Shown: positions 38,497 to 46,916, counted from the stretch's first letter. The stretch: DNA of 64,000 nt from Gammaproteobacteria bacterium (GCA_018813765.1 JAHJBC010000004.1:62001-126000); one strand, 5' to 3'. The notes: a model not told the origin generated them from the letters alone. Translations and numbers: made by a program.

Positions 38497-40407
38497 ATGC
38501 ACCTTAAAGTGAATCTGGGGCGGTTGGCTATTACCGCCTGCTGTGTTGTATGTGTTCAATCGGCTTGGGCGGATGTTGAAATAGAACACGGTTCTTCATC
38601 CATCACCGCCGCCGACATCCAGCGCGAACACCCCGCCAGCGTCTCAGACCTGCTGCGTACGCGCGCCGGGCTGGATGATTCCTCAGGCACCATCACCATG
38701 CGCGGCGTGCTGGGGGTGGCGGTGGTACTCAATGGCTTGCCTTCCACGCTTACCGATGTGAACCAGCTCAATCTGCAGGACATCGAGCGCATCGAGATAT
38801 TCCGCGGTGCGGCTTCGGCGCGCTTCGGCAGCAATGCGATGGGCGGGGCCATCGTGGTGACGACGCGCAAGAATGCGGAAGCACATCCGGTGCTGACGTT
38901 GCTGGGTAGTTCGTCGGGCAGTCTGGGCGCGCGCTTCGGCGGCGACTGGAACTTGAACGGATGGCAGGCGGGCCTTTCCCTCAAAGATGAAGACGAGCAC
39001 GGCTACAAGGCGGTGACGCAAGCGCCCTTTGCCAATCAGATCACCGTGGAAGAGGAGCGCTCGCGCAGCAAGGCGATCTCCTTGCGCGGCGGCTATCGCG
39101 AAGGTGAGAGCAAGCTGGGCGTAGAGCTCAAGCAAACCGACTCGCTGGCGCGCTTTGGCAGACCGAACTGGTGGGAGCATTACGTGGTGGATGGACTGCG
39201 CGTGGATGCGGCCACTCCGCTGGCGGGTGCGGTGCTGGAAGCGCAGGCCGGGCGCGAGGTGTACGACGATCCGGGATTGCTGGATCGGGGCACCGGCACC
39301 GATGCAGCCAGCCTGGTGCCAGATCGCTACATACTGGGCTCCGGCTCAAAGAGCGAAGGTGAACTGGCGTTGGCTTGGCAGGACGAGCAGGGCAGCGCCC
39401 GGATCGGCACAGCCTACAAGCGTTCGCGCGACCGGTATGCGATCCGCCCCTACGGCAGCAGCAGCGACATCTTTGTATTGGACTCGGTCACGGTCAATCA
39501 GGCGCTGCTTGCGCACCTTGACCAGCGCGTGGGCGCAGCGCTCAAGCTGGCGCTGGATGGCCGACTTGACCGTTACGAGTATCCTGAGATTTATGTGTAC
39601 GATGCCGCGGGCACGGCATTGGCCCCCTCCAACGGTGTGTCGAAGCAGGCGTTCAACCCCAAACTGGAACTGAACTGGGAGATGACGGAACGCAGCAGTC
39701 TGCGCGCCTCGGCGGGCACCGGCTTCGTCGCGCCGACACCGGACCAGCTCTATTACTCGGACAAGGGCGCGGCCAGCTGGATGCTGGGTAACCCCGATCT
39801 CAAACCTCAACGTTCGCGCACTTGGGACATCGGCGTGAATCAACGGGTCGGGGAATCCGCCTCGTTCAGTGCAACGTACTTCCACACTTCCTGGACCGAC
39901 AAGATCGGCGTCGCCATCGTCGATTACGGCACACCGCTCGTGCGACAGTACGCCAACATCGGCGCGGCGAAAGCGCAAGGGCTGGAGCTGGAATCTCGCC
40001 TCAAACCGGCGCAAGACTGGACTGCCTCGCTGAACTACACCTACAACCACGCGCTCATCGTGCGTGACGATGCGCACCCGGAACGGGTGGGCAACACCTT
40101 GGCCGACATGCCGCGCCACAAATTGAACGCCGCTCTCGGTTACGAATCCGGTGACATTTCGGGTCGGCTCGCGCTGCGCGCGCTCAGTGCGGCCTGGACC
40201 GACGAGGCCAACACTGTGGCCGATGCCCAAGGGTATCGTTGGAAGAAGGGCGGCTATGCCGTGCTGGATGCCAGCCTCACCTGGCGTATCGACGATGCCG
40301 AGATCGTACTGGCATTGGACAATGTGTTTGATCGCCGATACACGACAGGGTTCTTCCGCACCGGGCAGCCCAGGCTGCTGCGGGTAGAGGCGAGCTGGAG
40401 CATGTGA
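38497..40407 (+). CDS. TonB-dependent receptor, second copy
   Basis: This 636-residue outer-membrane receptor has a Sec signal ending SAWA-DVE, a short plug domain ('ASVSDLLRTRAGLDDSSGTITMRGVLGVAVVLNGL', 'IEIFRGAASARFGSNAMGGAIVVTTR') and a beta-barrel ending in 'RTGQPRLLRVEASWSM'. It lacks an STN domain, so it is not itself a sigma signaller. It begins 13 nt after the PepSY gene. The substrate is probably an iron chelate or vitamin B12-type compound; this is inference. Confidence 0.92.
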   Translation: MHLKVNLGRLAITACCVVCVQSAWADVEIEHGSSSITAADIQREHPASVSDLLRTRAGLDDSSGTITMRGVLGVAVVLNGLPSTLTDVNQLNLQDIERIEIFRGAASARFGSNAMGGAIVVTTRKNAEAHPVLTLLGSSSGSLGARFGGDWNLNGWQAGLSLKDEDEHGYKAVTQAPFANQITVEEERSRSKAISLRGGYREGESKLGVELKQTDSLARFGRPNWWEHYVVDGLRVDAATPLAGAVLEAQAGREVYDDPGLLDRGTGTDAASLVPDRYILGSGSKSEGELALAWQDEQGSARIGTAYKRSRDRYAIRPYGSSSDIFVLDSVTVNQALLAHLDQRVGAALKLALDGRLDRYEYPEIYVYDAAGTALAPSNGVSKQAFNPKLELNWEMTERSSLRASAGTGFVAPTPDQLYYSDKGAASWMLGNPDLKPQRSRTWDIGVNQRVGESASFSATYFHTSWTDKIGVAIVDYGTPLVRQYANIGAAKAQGLELESRLKPAQDWTASLNYTYNHALIVRDDAHPERVGNTLADMPRHKLNAALGYESGDISGRLALRALSAAWTDEANTVADAQGYRWKKGGYAVLDASLTWRIDDAEIVLALDNVFDRRYTTGFFRTGQPRLLRVEASWSM

Positions 40408-40451
40408 ATTCGCAGTAGCCACAGGCAATGGACATCAATGTGGCATCCCTT

Positions 40452-40467
40452 TGTCACAATCGCTACA
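40452..40467 (+). promoter_or_regulatory. NifA upstream activator site, LRV operon
   Basis: TGT-N10-ACA, 75 nt upstream of the -24 element at 40542. Confidence 0.7.
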
Positions 40468-40541
40468 AAACAGCCATTCCCCGATTCAAGTCATAACCGC
40501 AACCCCGCGTCATTACTGGCATTTTTGCGGCATCACCATAT

Positions 40542-40556
40542 TGGCACGCAGGTTGC
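40542..40556 (+). promoter_or_regulatory. Sigma-54 promoter, LRV operon
   Basis: TGGCACGCAGGTTGC is a near-perfect -24/-12 element (GG-N10-GC), about 50 nt before the LRV start. Confidence 0.85.
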
Positions 40557-40605
40557 TCATCACTATCCCAGGTTCATAACGGAGTCACCCTTGAAGGTCG
40601 TGAAC

Positions 40606-41373
40606 ATGTCTGAACGTCATCGCGAGCCATCGCCGTTGACCGAGGTCGCACTGGCCGACTGCTCGGCATGCCCGCATCGGGCGCTGCTGGCGGATGGCCG
40701 TTGCGTGCCGGGCGATGTCTGCGTCACTGCACACAGCGGGCGCCAGATCGACCGCTTTTTGCGGCGTAATCCGCAATTTGCGGAGGATTACCTGCACGAC
40801 GGATTCTGGGAACGGCGTGCCATCGCCGCGCGTTATGCGCCGCTCGATGTGTTGCGGCAGATGCCGCGCGACGGCGACGAAGTGGTGCGCCGCGTGGTGG
40901 CAAGTCGTTTGCCGATCAACGAGTTGGGCGGATTTCTTGACGATCCGGATCGCGAGGTGCGCATGACGGTCGCCAGCCGCATCGCCCCGGAAGAACTGGG
41001 CATCCTGGCAAGCGACCCGGATTACCTGGTGCGCCTGCAGGTGGCGAAGCGTCTGCCGCACGGCCAACTGCGGCGCATGGCGAACGACGAGGACAGGGAA
41101 GTGCGCAAGGAAGTGGCGCGGCGCATGCCGACCTTTGCATTGCGCCTGATGACCGCCGACGAGGACGCGGAAGTGCGCCGCATCGTCGCCGCGCGCGCCT
41201 TGTCCGACGATGCCGAGAAACTGCTGGACGACAGCGACTGGGTTGTGCGACTGGAAGCGGTGCGGCGAGCACCGCTGGAGAGCATCACCGAACTGGTGGA
41301 CGATATCGAGCCGGACGTGCGCGCCGCCGTGCGGCAACGACTGGACGGATTTTTACTGGGAGAAGACAAATGA
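40606..41373 (+). CDS. LRV protein with 4Fe-4S cluster domain
   Basis: This 255-residue protein has an N-terminal cysteine cluster C19-x2-C22-x10-C33-x5-C39, the LRV_FeS4 domain, followed by about eight leucine-rich-variant repeats of alternating helices ('REVRMTVASRIAPEELGILASDPDYLVRLQVAKRL'). The family was first described from Azotobacter nif DNA; its role is unknown. A sigma-54 promoter and NifA site directly upstream tie it to nitrogen fixation. The start at 40606 puts the Fe-S domain at the N-terminus. It overlaps the next gene by four bases. Confidence 0.88.
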   Translation: MSERHREPSPLTEVALADCSACPHRALLADGRCVPGDVCVTAHSGRQIDRFLRRNPQFAEDYLHDGFWERRAIAARYAPLDVLRQMPRDGDEVVRRVVASRLPINELGGFLDDPDREVRMTVASRIAPEELGILASDPDYLVRLQVAKRLPHGQLRRMANDEDREVRKEVARRMPTFALRLMTADEDAEVRRIVAARALSDDAEKLLDDSDWVVRLEAVRRAPLESITELVDDIEPDVRAAVRQRLDGFLLGEDK

Positions 41374-42335
41374 GCATCCATATTCCTGACGAGGCCGCGC
41401 TGCAAAAACTGGCCGGCGAGATCGAATCCATCCCGCCGCGCCCGCACCACAGCGCGCTGCTGGAGGCTGCCAAACGCATCTGTCCCGGTTGCACATTCAA
41501 CTATGCCTTCAGTCGCGGCGGCTGGTACCGCTCCGGTGGGGTCATCCGCATCGACGGCAAACGTTATGCGGACAACATCGAAGAATGGGCGAAGGAGAAC
41601 CTGGAAGCCTGCGGCGGCGACATCGGCGAACTGATCGAACGCTACGAAGACAGCGAATTGCAGGCGACGCGCCATTCCGGACGCACGCATTACTTCGTCG
41701 CACCCTACGGCCCGGCTCCGGCGGATTTCCTGCAACTGGAAGTGGAAGAACTGCAGGAAGTGCTGGATCGCAGCCTGTTCGATGCCGGTCACCAGCCCGA
41801 AGACCTGCAGGACCTGCTGGAGCCGCTGCATCCGCAAACACTCGACGCGCAGCCGGTCGGTGCGCCGCGATATCGTTACCGCCGTCTGATAGACATGCGC
41901 CAGACCATGAGCAGGGTGATGAGCGCCGAAGGGCGCGATGCCGGGCTGTCGCGCCTGCTCAATGAATGGTCGCACAGCAGCGCCGCTGCGCGCGGGCACC
42001 TGAGCGAACACTGGGTCGTCGCCCTGCGCGAGCACCAGGACCGTTACCGCAATCCCGTCGTCTCTGCTTCGCTGGTGTCGCGCGCGGCGCGAACAATCAA
42101 GCCGTTCCAGTGGAACGTCGAACTGTCGGGTGTGGAGATGTTGAAACAGTTGCAGGCCTTCGATCGCGCCGCCGGCTATCCATCGGCCTGGTATTTCCAC
42201 CTGGTCGCCGGCGCTTTCACGCCGCCCAAGGTTGCCTATGCCGTCGCGCGCGATCTGGATGCTGGATTCAGCTACCTGCCTGAGACCGAAGCCGCGCTCG
42301 TCAGGAGTTGGGTGGCGGCGCCGTACTCAGTGTGA
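41370..42335 (+). CDS. Conserved hypothetical protein coupled to the LRV gene
   Basis: This 321-residue protein has no signal peptide or membrane helix. N-terminal 'RICPGCTFNYAFSRGGWYRSGG' has a CxxC; the middle is acidic and helical; the C-terminal half has 'SHSSAAARGHLSEHWVVALREHQDRYRNPVVSASLVSRAARTIKPF'. I do not recognise a domain. The ATGA overlap with the LRV gene and the shared NifA/sigma-54 promoter point to a nitrogen-fixation accessory role. Confidence 0.75.
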   Translation: MSIHIPDEAALQKLAGEIESIPPRPHHSALLEAAKRICPGCTFNYAFSRGGWYRSGGVIRIDGKRYADNIEEWAKENLEACGGDIGELIERYEDSELQATRHSGRTHYFVAPYGPAPADFLQLEVEELQEVLDRSLFDAGHQPEDLQDLLEPLHPQTLDAQPVGAPRYRYRRLIDMRQTMSRVMSAEGRDAGLSRLLNEWSHSSAAARGHLSEHWVVALREHQDRYRNPVVSASLVSRAARTIKPFQWNVELSGVEMLKQLQAFDRAAGYPSAWYFHLVAGAFTPPKVAYAVARDLDAGFSYLPETEAALVRSWVAAPYSV

Positions 42336-42343
42336 AGAAACGT

Positions 42344-43210
42344 TCAGCCTGCGCCCACCATGCCATGCCTGCGTAACACCTCCAGATAAGTGTCCGGCTC
42401 CGGGCGCACGCGGTAGTTGTCGGTCTCGTGCGTCCACACGATCCGGCCGTCCTTGTCGGTGATGATGACGGTGGGCAATACGGTGTCGCTGTCGTAGCCG
42501 AACATCTGCATGCCCATCGGCGTGCCGTTCCTGTTCTCGATGCCGAGCGCCTTTGCCGCCGCGTTGCCCTCGTCGCTCATGAAGTCGAACTTCACATCGA
42601 ACTTGTTGGCGAGTTCGACCGTGTTGCTGTGCGGCTGCGGGGCGATCAGCACCACGCGCACGCCGAGTTCTGCGATCTCCTTGTAGCGCGCGACCAGTTC
42701 CTTGATCTGCGCCATGCACAGCGGGCACCAATTGCCCCGGTAGAAGATCAGGATGGACGGCTTGCCGGTGAATTGTCCGGATGTGAGATATTTACCGCTG
42801 CTGTCCTTGGCGGAGAAGCCGGGCAGCTTGTTGCCGACGATCAGCTTCATGCTCGGCTCGCGTCCGCCGAAGGTGGAGAACCAGAACGAATAGAGCAGGA
42901 AGCCGATCCAACTGCCCGTTGCCATCATCGCCGGAAGCAGAGCGACATCGAAGTAGAGCCATTCCAGAAAGGCAAGCGCGATGCCGCCTATGCCGAGTAT
43001 GTTGATGAGCGGGAAATGCTCGCTGGTGCGCGCAACGCGTTTGAAGATCATCAGGTAACTGATGACGGTCAGGATCGGGACGACGGTCAGCAGCACACCG
43101 CCCCAGGCCCAGACACTATCGCCCTGATAGAACATCCAGCCCGCATATCCGGCGATCCCCATGATCGCCATCATGTAGGTACTGATAAAAATCGATTTGA
43201 GCAGATTCAT
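42344..43210 (-). CDS. Membrane-anchored peroxiredoxin-like (redoxin) protein
   Basis: This 288-residue protein has four N-terminal helices (about 5-112) followed by an AhpC/TSA-type thioredoxin-fold domain with a CxxC at 'YRGNWCPLCMAQIKEL' (C162, C165). It could be a membrane-linked peroxidase or thiol oxidoreductase. It lies about 60 nt downstream of the carboxymuconolactone decarboxylase-like gene, likely the same operon. It converges on the hypothetical gene ending at 42335. Confidence 0.85.
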   Translation of the reverse strand: MNLLKSIFISTYMMAIMGIAGYAGWMFYQGDSVWAWGGVLLTVVPILTVISYLMIFKRVARTSEHFPLINILGIGGIALAFLEWLYFDVALLPAMMATGSWIGFLLYSFWFSTFGGREPSMKLIVGNKLPGFSAKDSSGKYLTSGQFTGKPSILIFYRGNWCPLCMAQIKELVARYKEIAELGVRVVLIAPQPHSNTVELANKFDVKFDFMSDEGNAAAKALGIENRNGTPMGMQMFGYDSDTVLPTVIITDKDGRIVWTHETDNYRVRPEPDTYLEVLRRHGMVGAG

Positions 43211-43270
43211 GTTGTGACTCCCGAAAGATGGATTTTTCCCGCCGCACCGGAGTGCGGCGGGCGGTGATGG

Positions 43271-43858
43271 TCAGGCGGCTTTTTGGCAGCAACCGGAATC
43301 CTCGGAGATCTCCCACGCCTCGCTGGCGAACGCCACATCCAGCGGCGTGTCGGTCAGGTGGTTGGCGTAGTTGCTCAGTGTCTTCATGGTGACGCCGAGC
43401 ACGACTTCCAATGCGTTGCGCTGGGTGTATCCGGCGCTGAAGAAATCGTTCAGCTCCTGACTGCCCGAGACCCAGCCGCGCTCGCGCACGACGGCCTTGG
43501 TGAATGTCGCCAGTGCGTTCAGTTTCACATCGGGCAGGGGCTGGCCGCTGCGCAGAGCGGCGAGGATGTTGTCGGGCACCTTGACCATGTTGCGGGCCAG
43601 GAAGGAATGGGCCGCCACGCAATAGGCGCAATTGTTCTTCACGCTGACGGCGATGAGAACAACCTGCTGTTCGGTCGGGGAGAGCGTGCTCTTTTCGAGC
43701 AGCGCGCCCAGATCCTTGTAGGCTTCGAGCGCGACAGGCGCCTCGGCCAGATGGGCGTAAAGGTTGGGGATGAAGCCCAGGCCTTTTTCTGCGGCATGGA
43801 GGATGGGTGTTGCCTCGACCGGTGCGGTCGCGAGGTTATGCAATTTGAACGGGTTCAT
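43271..43858 (-). CDS. Carboxymuconolactone decarboxylase/AhpD-like protein
   Basis: This 195-residue protein has the AhpD-like catalytic motif 'NNCAYCVAAHSFLA' (C77, C80, H84) in an all-helical CMD domain. Such proteins reduce peroxides or handle alkyl hydroperoxides, and pair well with the redoxin downstream. The ATG at 43858 is preceded by CAGGAG; the frame extends further upstream without family sequence. The C-terminus ends 'DSGCCQKAA' with two extra Cys. Confidence 0.88.
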   Translation of the reverse strand: MNPFKLHNLATAPVEATPILHAAEKGLGFIPNLYAHLAEAPVALEAYKDLGALLEKSTLSPTEQQVVLIAVSVKNNCAYCVAAHSFLARNMVKVPDNILAALRSGQPLPDVKLNALATFTKAVVRERGWVSGSQELNDFFSAGYTQRNALEVVLGVTMKTLSNYANHLTDTPLDVAFASEAWEISEDSGCCQKAA

Positions 43859-43976
43859 GACGGTCTCCTGAGTTGGTTGAGCAACGATTTGTTGCCTGAG
43901 CCCATTGTCAGGAAGCGGAGGGTTTGCCTCCATGACCGCCAGAAGGTGATTTATGTCTGATCGTCCATTCAACTGC

Positions 43977-44104
43977 CGTCATTCCGGCGAAGGCCGGAAT
44001 CCAGTTGGATAACAGTCGCCCGCAACAGCGGGACACTATTTCGCATTTGTCCGCTTCGCGGAGTATATTTTTTTGGCTGGATACCGGCCTTCGCCGGTAT
44101 GACG
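43977..44104. repeat. Palindromic dispersed repeat, CGTCATTCCGG family
   Basis: Starts CGTCATTCCGGCGAAGGCC and ends in the complement GGCCTTCGCCGG-TATGACG. It lies between the CMD gene and the AraC gene. Confidence 0.85.
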
Positions 44105-44123
44105 GAGCAGGGTTGATCTGCGG

Positions 44124-45026
44124 TCAATTGCCGCGTGCCTTGCCGGGCGGAATGCCGATGATGCGTTTGAACGCTTTGCGGAAAGCGGCTTCCGATTCGT
44201 AGCCGCACTTCATCGCTACATCCAGCATGTTGGCATTGCCGTCGGCAAGCATGCCGCTGGCCAGTTGCATGCGCCATGTGGCGACGAACTCCATCGGCGG
44301 CATCCTCACCAGTTGCGTGAAGCGTTCCGAGAACGCCGAGCGCGACTGGCAGGCGAGACCGGCCATGCGTTCCACCGTCCAGGCTTCAGCGGGCGCGTCG
44401 ATGAAGGCCGTGACGGCGGGGCGCAGGTGTTCGTCCGACAACGTCGCCAGCAGCGGCGACAGTTTCGGTTCCACATGCAACGCATGACGGATCACATACA
44501 GGAACAGCGCATCCGACAGACGATCAAGGATAGCGGTCACGCCCAACTCGTTGCGGGTCGCCTCGATGGTCATCATCTCGATCAGGCTGCGCATCTGAAT
44601 GCCGACCGGGCTTGCATCCGGACGGATCAGCATGAACTCGGGGAAGGAGGCGAGCAGCAGGCGCCGGATATGCGCGGGCAGCCGCAGATGTCCGCACAGC
44701 AAGCCGCTGCCGGGGGCATGCACATCCAGCGGCGCCGGGTGCGAGTAATCGAATGGTTGTTGCGGAATGACGCGGTGGGCGCTGAAGGTGTGCGCCGCAT
44801 CATGCGGGAAGAAGGCGATGTCGCCCGCAGCCATGCGCGCGGGCTCGCTGCCATCCTTCATATGTATCCACGCCTCGCCGTGGCACACCAGATGGAAGGT
44901 CGTGGCGTCAGAGCCGCCGGGTGTGGACATGTGCCATGCATCGCACAACTGGCCGACGTAATACACCTCCGAGCCGAGATGCAGGCGGCGCAGGAAATCG
45001 TCGAGTTGTTGCGTGGGGGCGGGCAT
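44124..45026 (-). CDS. AraC-family transcriptional regulator
   Basis: This 300-residue protein has an N-terminal cupin-like domain ('FHLVCHGEAWIHMKDGSEPARMAAGDIAFFPHDAAHTFSAH') as in AraC-type regulators of the cupin_6 group, and a C-terminal double helix-turn-helix ('WTVERMAGLACQSRSAFSERFTQLVRMPPMEFVATWRMQLA', 'NMLDVAMKCGYESEAAFRKAFKRIIGIPPGKAR'). The divergence to its likely target, the CMD/redoxin genes, is not present: all run the same way. It starts 5 nt after the anti-sigma gene, so it belongs to the sigma operon. Confidence 0.93.
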   Translation of the reverse strand: MPAPTQQLDDFLRRLHLGSEVYYVGQLCDAWHMSTPGGSDATTFHLVCHGEAWIHMKDGSEPARMAAGDIAFFPHDAAHTFSAHRVIPQQPFDYSHPAPLDVHAPGSGLLCGHLRLPAHIRRLLLASFPEFMLIRPDASPVGIQMRSLIEMMTIEATRNELGVTAILDRLSDALFLYVIRHALHVEPKLSPLLATLSDEHLRPAVTAFIDAPAEAWTVERMAGLACQSRSAFSERFTQLVRMPPMEFVATWRMQLASGMLADGNANMLDVAMKCGYESEAAFRKAFKRIIGIPPGKARGN

Positions 45027-45031
45027 CGTGC

Positions 45032-45217
45032 CTACAGTTTGCGCGTCAACTCTTGTGCCGCCTTGCGGATGATGGCGAGCTGTTTTTCAAAGTTGCGGCA
45101 GCCCTTGCACATCATCAGGTGCATTCGCATCGCCATCCGTTCGCGCCAGGTGAGCGGCCGGTCTTGCGATTGCGACAGCAGTTCAGTGTTGTGTTTGCAA
45201 TCCATCAGATGGCTCAT
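45032..45217 (-). CDS. Small zinc-finger anti-sigma factor
   Basis: This 61-residue protein begins MSHLMDCKHNTELLSQSQ and has 'RMAMRMHLMMCKGCRNFEKQL', an H-x3-C-x2-C ZAS motif with an upstream Cys/His, typical of short soluble anti-sigma factors whose zinc site responds to metal or redox change. Its ATG is 2 nt after the sigma stop. The frame opens at 45256 but the ATG at 45217 matches the family. Confidence 0.85.
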   Translation of the reverse strand: MSHLMDCKHNTELLSQSQDRPLTWRERMAMRMHLMMCKGCRNFEKQLAIIRKAAQELTRKL

Positions 45218-45219
45218 GT

Positions 45220-45783
45220 TTACCTCGCATTTCCAAACCAGTTCAGATCGAGGCATTCGCGCAAGGCCAGCCGCGCGCGGTGCAGGATCACCCAGCAGTT
45301 AGTCGTGGAGATGGAGAGTTCCTGACATATCTCGTCTGTAGTCATCTCCATGAACTCGCGCATCATGAAGGCGCGCGCGCTGTTGAGCGGCATGTGCCGG
45401 TTGCATTGCTCGAAAACCTCCCAGAAGTGCGCGTTCTCCATCGCCTGTTCGGGCTCGTTCCAGGTCTGCGGCGGAGACGCCCAGCGTCCGTTCTCCTTGA
45501 ACAGCGCATCGACCAGCTCGTTCTCGTCCTCGCCCTCGGCCACGTTCAGTTGCGGCTCGCGTGCGCGCTTGCGCAGCATGTCCAGTATCTTGTGCTTGAG
45601 GATGCCGACCAGCCAGGTGCGCAGCGATGATTGTGCCGTGAACTTGCTGCGGCCCTCGATGGCCGCGATCAGCGTCTCCTGCACGGCATCCTCCGCCAGA
45701 TGCGGATCGCGCAATTGCAGGATGGCGTAGCGCAGCAGATAGCTGCGGTGCTGTTGCAGGTCGTCGGGATCTATGGCGCTCAT
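45220..45783 (-). CDS. ECF sigma factor (RpoE family)
   Basis: This 187-residue protein has sigma-2 ('YLLRYAILQLRDPHLAEDAVQETLIAAIEGRSKF', 'LRTWLVGILKHKILDMLRKR') and sigma-4 ('MPLNSARAFMMREFMEMTTDEICQELSISTTNCWVILHRARLALRECL'), resembling ECF factors paired with small ZAS anti-sigmas. It heads the sigma/anti-sigma/AraC operon. I infer that it reads the TGTAAGG-N15/16-CGAC promoters at 46852-46916 and 54004-54029; no copy of that motif is seen before its own start. Confidence 0.92.
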   Translation of the reverse strand: MSAIDPDDLQQHRSYLLRYAILQLRDPHLAEDAVQETLIAAIEGRSKFTAQSSLRTWLVGILKHKILDMLRKRAREPQLNVAEGEDENELVDALFKENGRWASPPQTWNEPEQAMENAHFWEVFEQCNRHMPLNSARAFMMREFMEMTTDEICQELSISTTNCWVILHRARLALRECLDLNWFGNAR

Positions 45784-45844
45784 TCAGGCTCCGTAGGGCA
45801 GGGCTGTCGCATGGTAACACCCTCAATAAAGCTGTAAGAGGCAC

Positions 45845-46008
45845 ACCATATACTTCCCCCTTTGCTGCGGAAGGGTCGCTGCGCAGCAGCGGGGTACCCA
45901 CCGGCGTACCCCTTGCGGGTGAAAAAGGGGAACTGAGGGGGATTTAAAATCGTGGCACATCATCCTCTCTCAAATCCCCCCACACCCCCCTTTTGCAAAG
46001 GGGGGCTG
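45845..46008. repeat. Composite palindromic repeat after the sigma gene
   Basis: A TTCCCCCTTTGC...GCAAAGGGGGG palindrome encloses the GCGGAAGGGTCGCTGCGCAGCAGCGGGG/TACCCCTTGCGGGT module also found at 23471-23579, 53516-53652 and 54131-54290. Confidence 0.8.
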
Positions 46009-46015
46009 ATACAGG

Positions 46016-46657
46016 TCAGTGTCGCTGTGGCGCACAAGGATTCGCCGCAGCGCACGGATTACGCGCCGCACAGGGATTCTTCGCCGCGCAAGGATTGACC
46101 CCGGCCATGAATCCCTTCTGCAGCGATGCCGTATACGCCGTCAGTGCCGCCAGATCCTTTCCGCTCCAGGGCAGGGGCTTGGCCGCCATCGGCACCACCA
46201 TGCAGAACTGCACCATCTCGTCCAGATGCACGGCCTTCACGTTGGCGCGCTCATGCGTCATCTGCACCCGGTGCGGATAGGGCTGGGCGAAGCTGTCCTG
46301 GAATGCGCCGTTGTTGTTGTTGTTGTGGCAGGTGTTGCACGACAGGCCGTTGCTGCTCAGCGCGGTGTCGCCGAACAGTTGTTTGCCGCGGGCGATCAGG
46401 TCGGCCTGCTTGCCGCGATAGGGGCGATAGTTGGCCGGGCGCATCACGCCCTTGATGTCCATCTTCACCATCGCTGCCGCACAGGGGTTGGTCGCCGCGC
46501 ATGGATTCTTCGCAGCACAGGGGTTCATGCGCGACGAGCCAGTACGCGGGGCACAGGGATTCGCCGGGCGGCACGGCGCGGCATAGGCCGCGCCGCCCAG
46601 CGACAGGGTCAGCGCGCCGGACGAGACCAGCGCGCGCATCAGGGTTGTGTGTTTCAT
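46016..46657 (-). CDS. c-type cytochrome flanked by NPC-repeat tails
   Basis: This 213-residue exported protein has a Sec signal ending AYA-APC, four NPCAA-type repeats, then a monoheme cytochrome c domain with CNTCH ('NGLSCNTCHNNNNNGAFQ') and Met candidates near 'EMVQFCMVVPM'. Four more repeats (NPCAAK, NPCAAR, NPCAAA, NPCAPQ) end the protein. The N-terminus (SSGAL...AAPC..ANPCA) matches that of the NPC-repeat protein at 53673. AAAGGAG precedes the ATG. It is the second gene after the small Met/Cys-rich peptide, in one operon. The repeats probably bind metal; this is inference. Confidence 0.85.
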   Translation of the reverse strand: MKHTTLMRALVSSGALTLSLGGAAYAAPCRPANPCAPRTGSSRMNPCAAKNPCAATNPCAAAMVKMDIKGVMRPANYRPYRGKQADLIARGKQLFGDTALSSNGLSCNTCHNNNNNGAFQDSFAQPYPHRVQMTHERANVKAVHLDEMVQFCMVVPMAAKPLPWSGKDLAALTAYTASLQKGFMAGVNPCAAKNPCAARNPCAAANPCAPQRH

Positions 46658-46675
46658 ATCGTTCTCCTTTCGCGC

Positions 46676-46801
46676 TCAGGCCAGGAAAAAGTACGCGGCG
46701 ACGCCGACGGCGAGCAGCACCATGACCAGCATCATCTTTTCGTGGATACACATGCCGGGGGTGGTCTCGCAACTGCCGTTCATTTTGCACATCATGGACA
46801 T
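46676..46801 (-). CDS. 41-residue Met/Cys-rich membrane peptide
   Basis: This short gene encodes MSMMCKMNGSCETTPGMCIH followed by a single helix (MMLVMVLLAVGVAAYFFLA). It has nine Met and three Cys, with CAGGAGG at good spacing and a stop 18 nt before the cytochrome gene. The Met/Cys-rich head suggests copper binding. It sits 51 nt downstream of an ECF-type promoter motif on the same strand. No homologous family is recalled. Confidence 0.7.
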   Translation of the reverse strand: MSMMCKMNGSCETTPGMCIHEKMMLVMVLLAVGVAAYFFLA

Positions 46802-46851
46802 ATCAGCCTCCTGTTGGGTTAAGTCACGCTTTGCGACTGTGACGTGCGTTG

Positions 46852-46878
46852 GTCGTGTGTAACCAAATAATCCTTACA
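46852..46878 (-). promoter_or_regulatory. ECF-type promoter for the NPC cytochrome operon
   Basis: Read on the minus strand, TGTAAGG-N16-CGAC. It shares its sequence with the plus-strand promoter at 46891 and the one at 54004. Confidence 0.65.
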
Positions 46879-46890
46879 CACGAAAAACGA

Positions 46891-46916
46891 TGTAAGGAAT
46901 CTGCCTGTCCAACGAC
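46891..46916 (+). promoter_or_regulatory. ECF-type promoter for the thioredoxin operon
   Basis: TGTAAGG-N15-CGAC, ending 45 nt before the thioredoxin start. It is divergent from the matching minus-strand element at 46852-46878. Confidence 0.65.

Noticed and set aside
39609-39623. GGGCACGGCATTGGC with GG-N10-GC spacing
   Set aside because: Inside the second TonB receptor gene; no gene starts downstream and the match is poor.
40438-40605. Upstream start for the LRV protein
   Set aside because: The added residues are coded by the promoter region with the NifA site and sigma-54 element.
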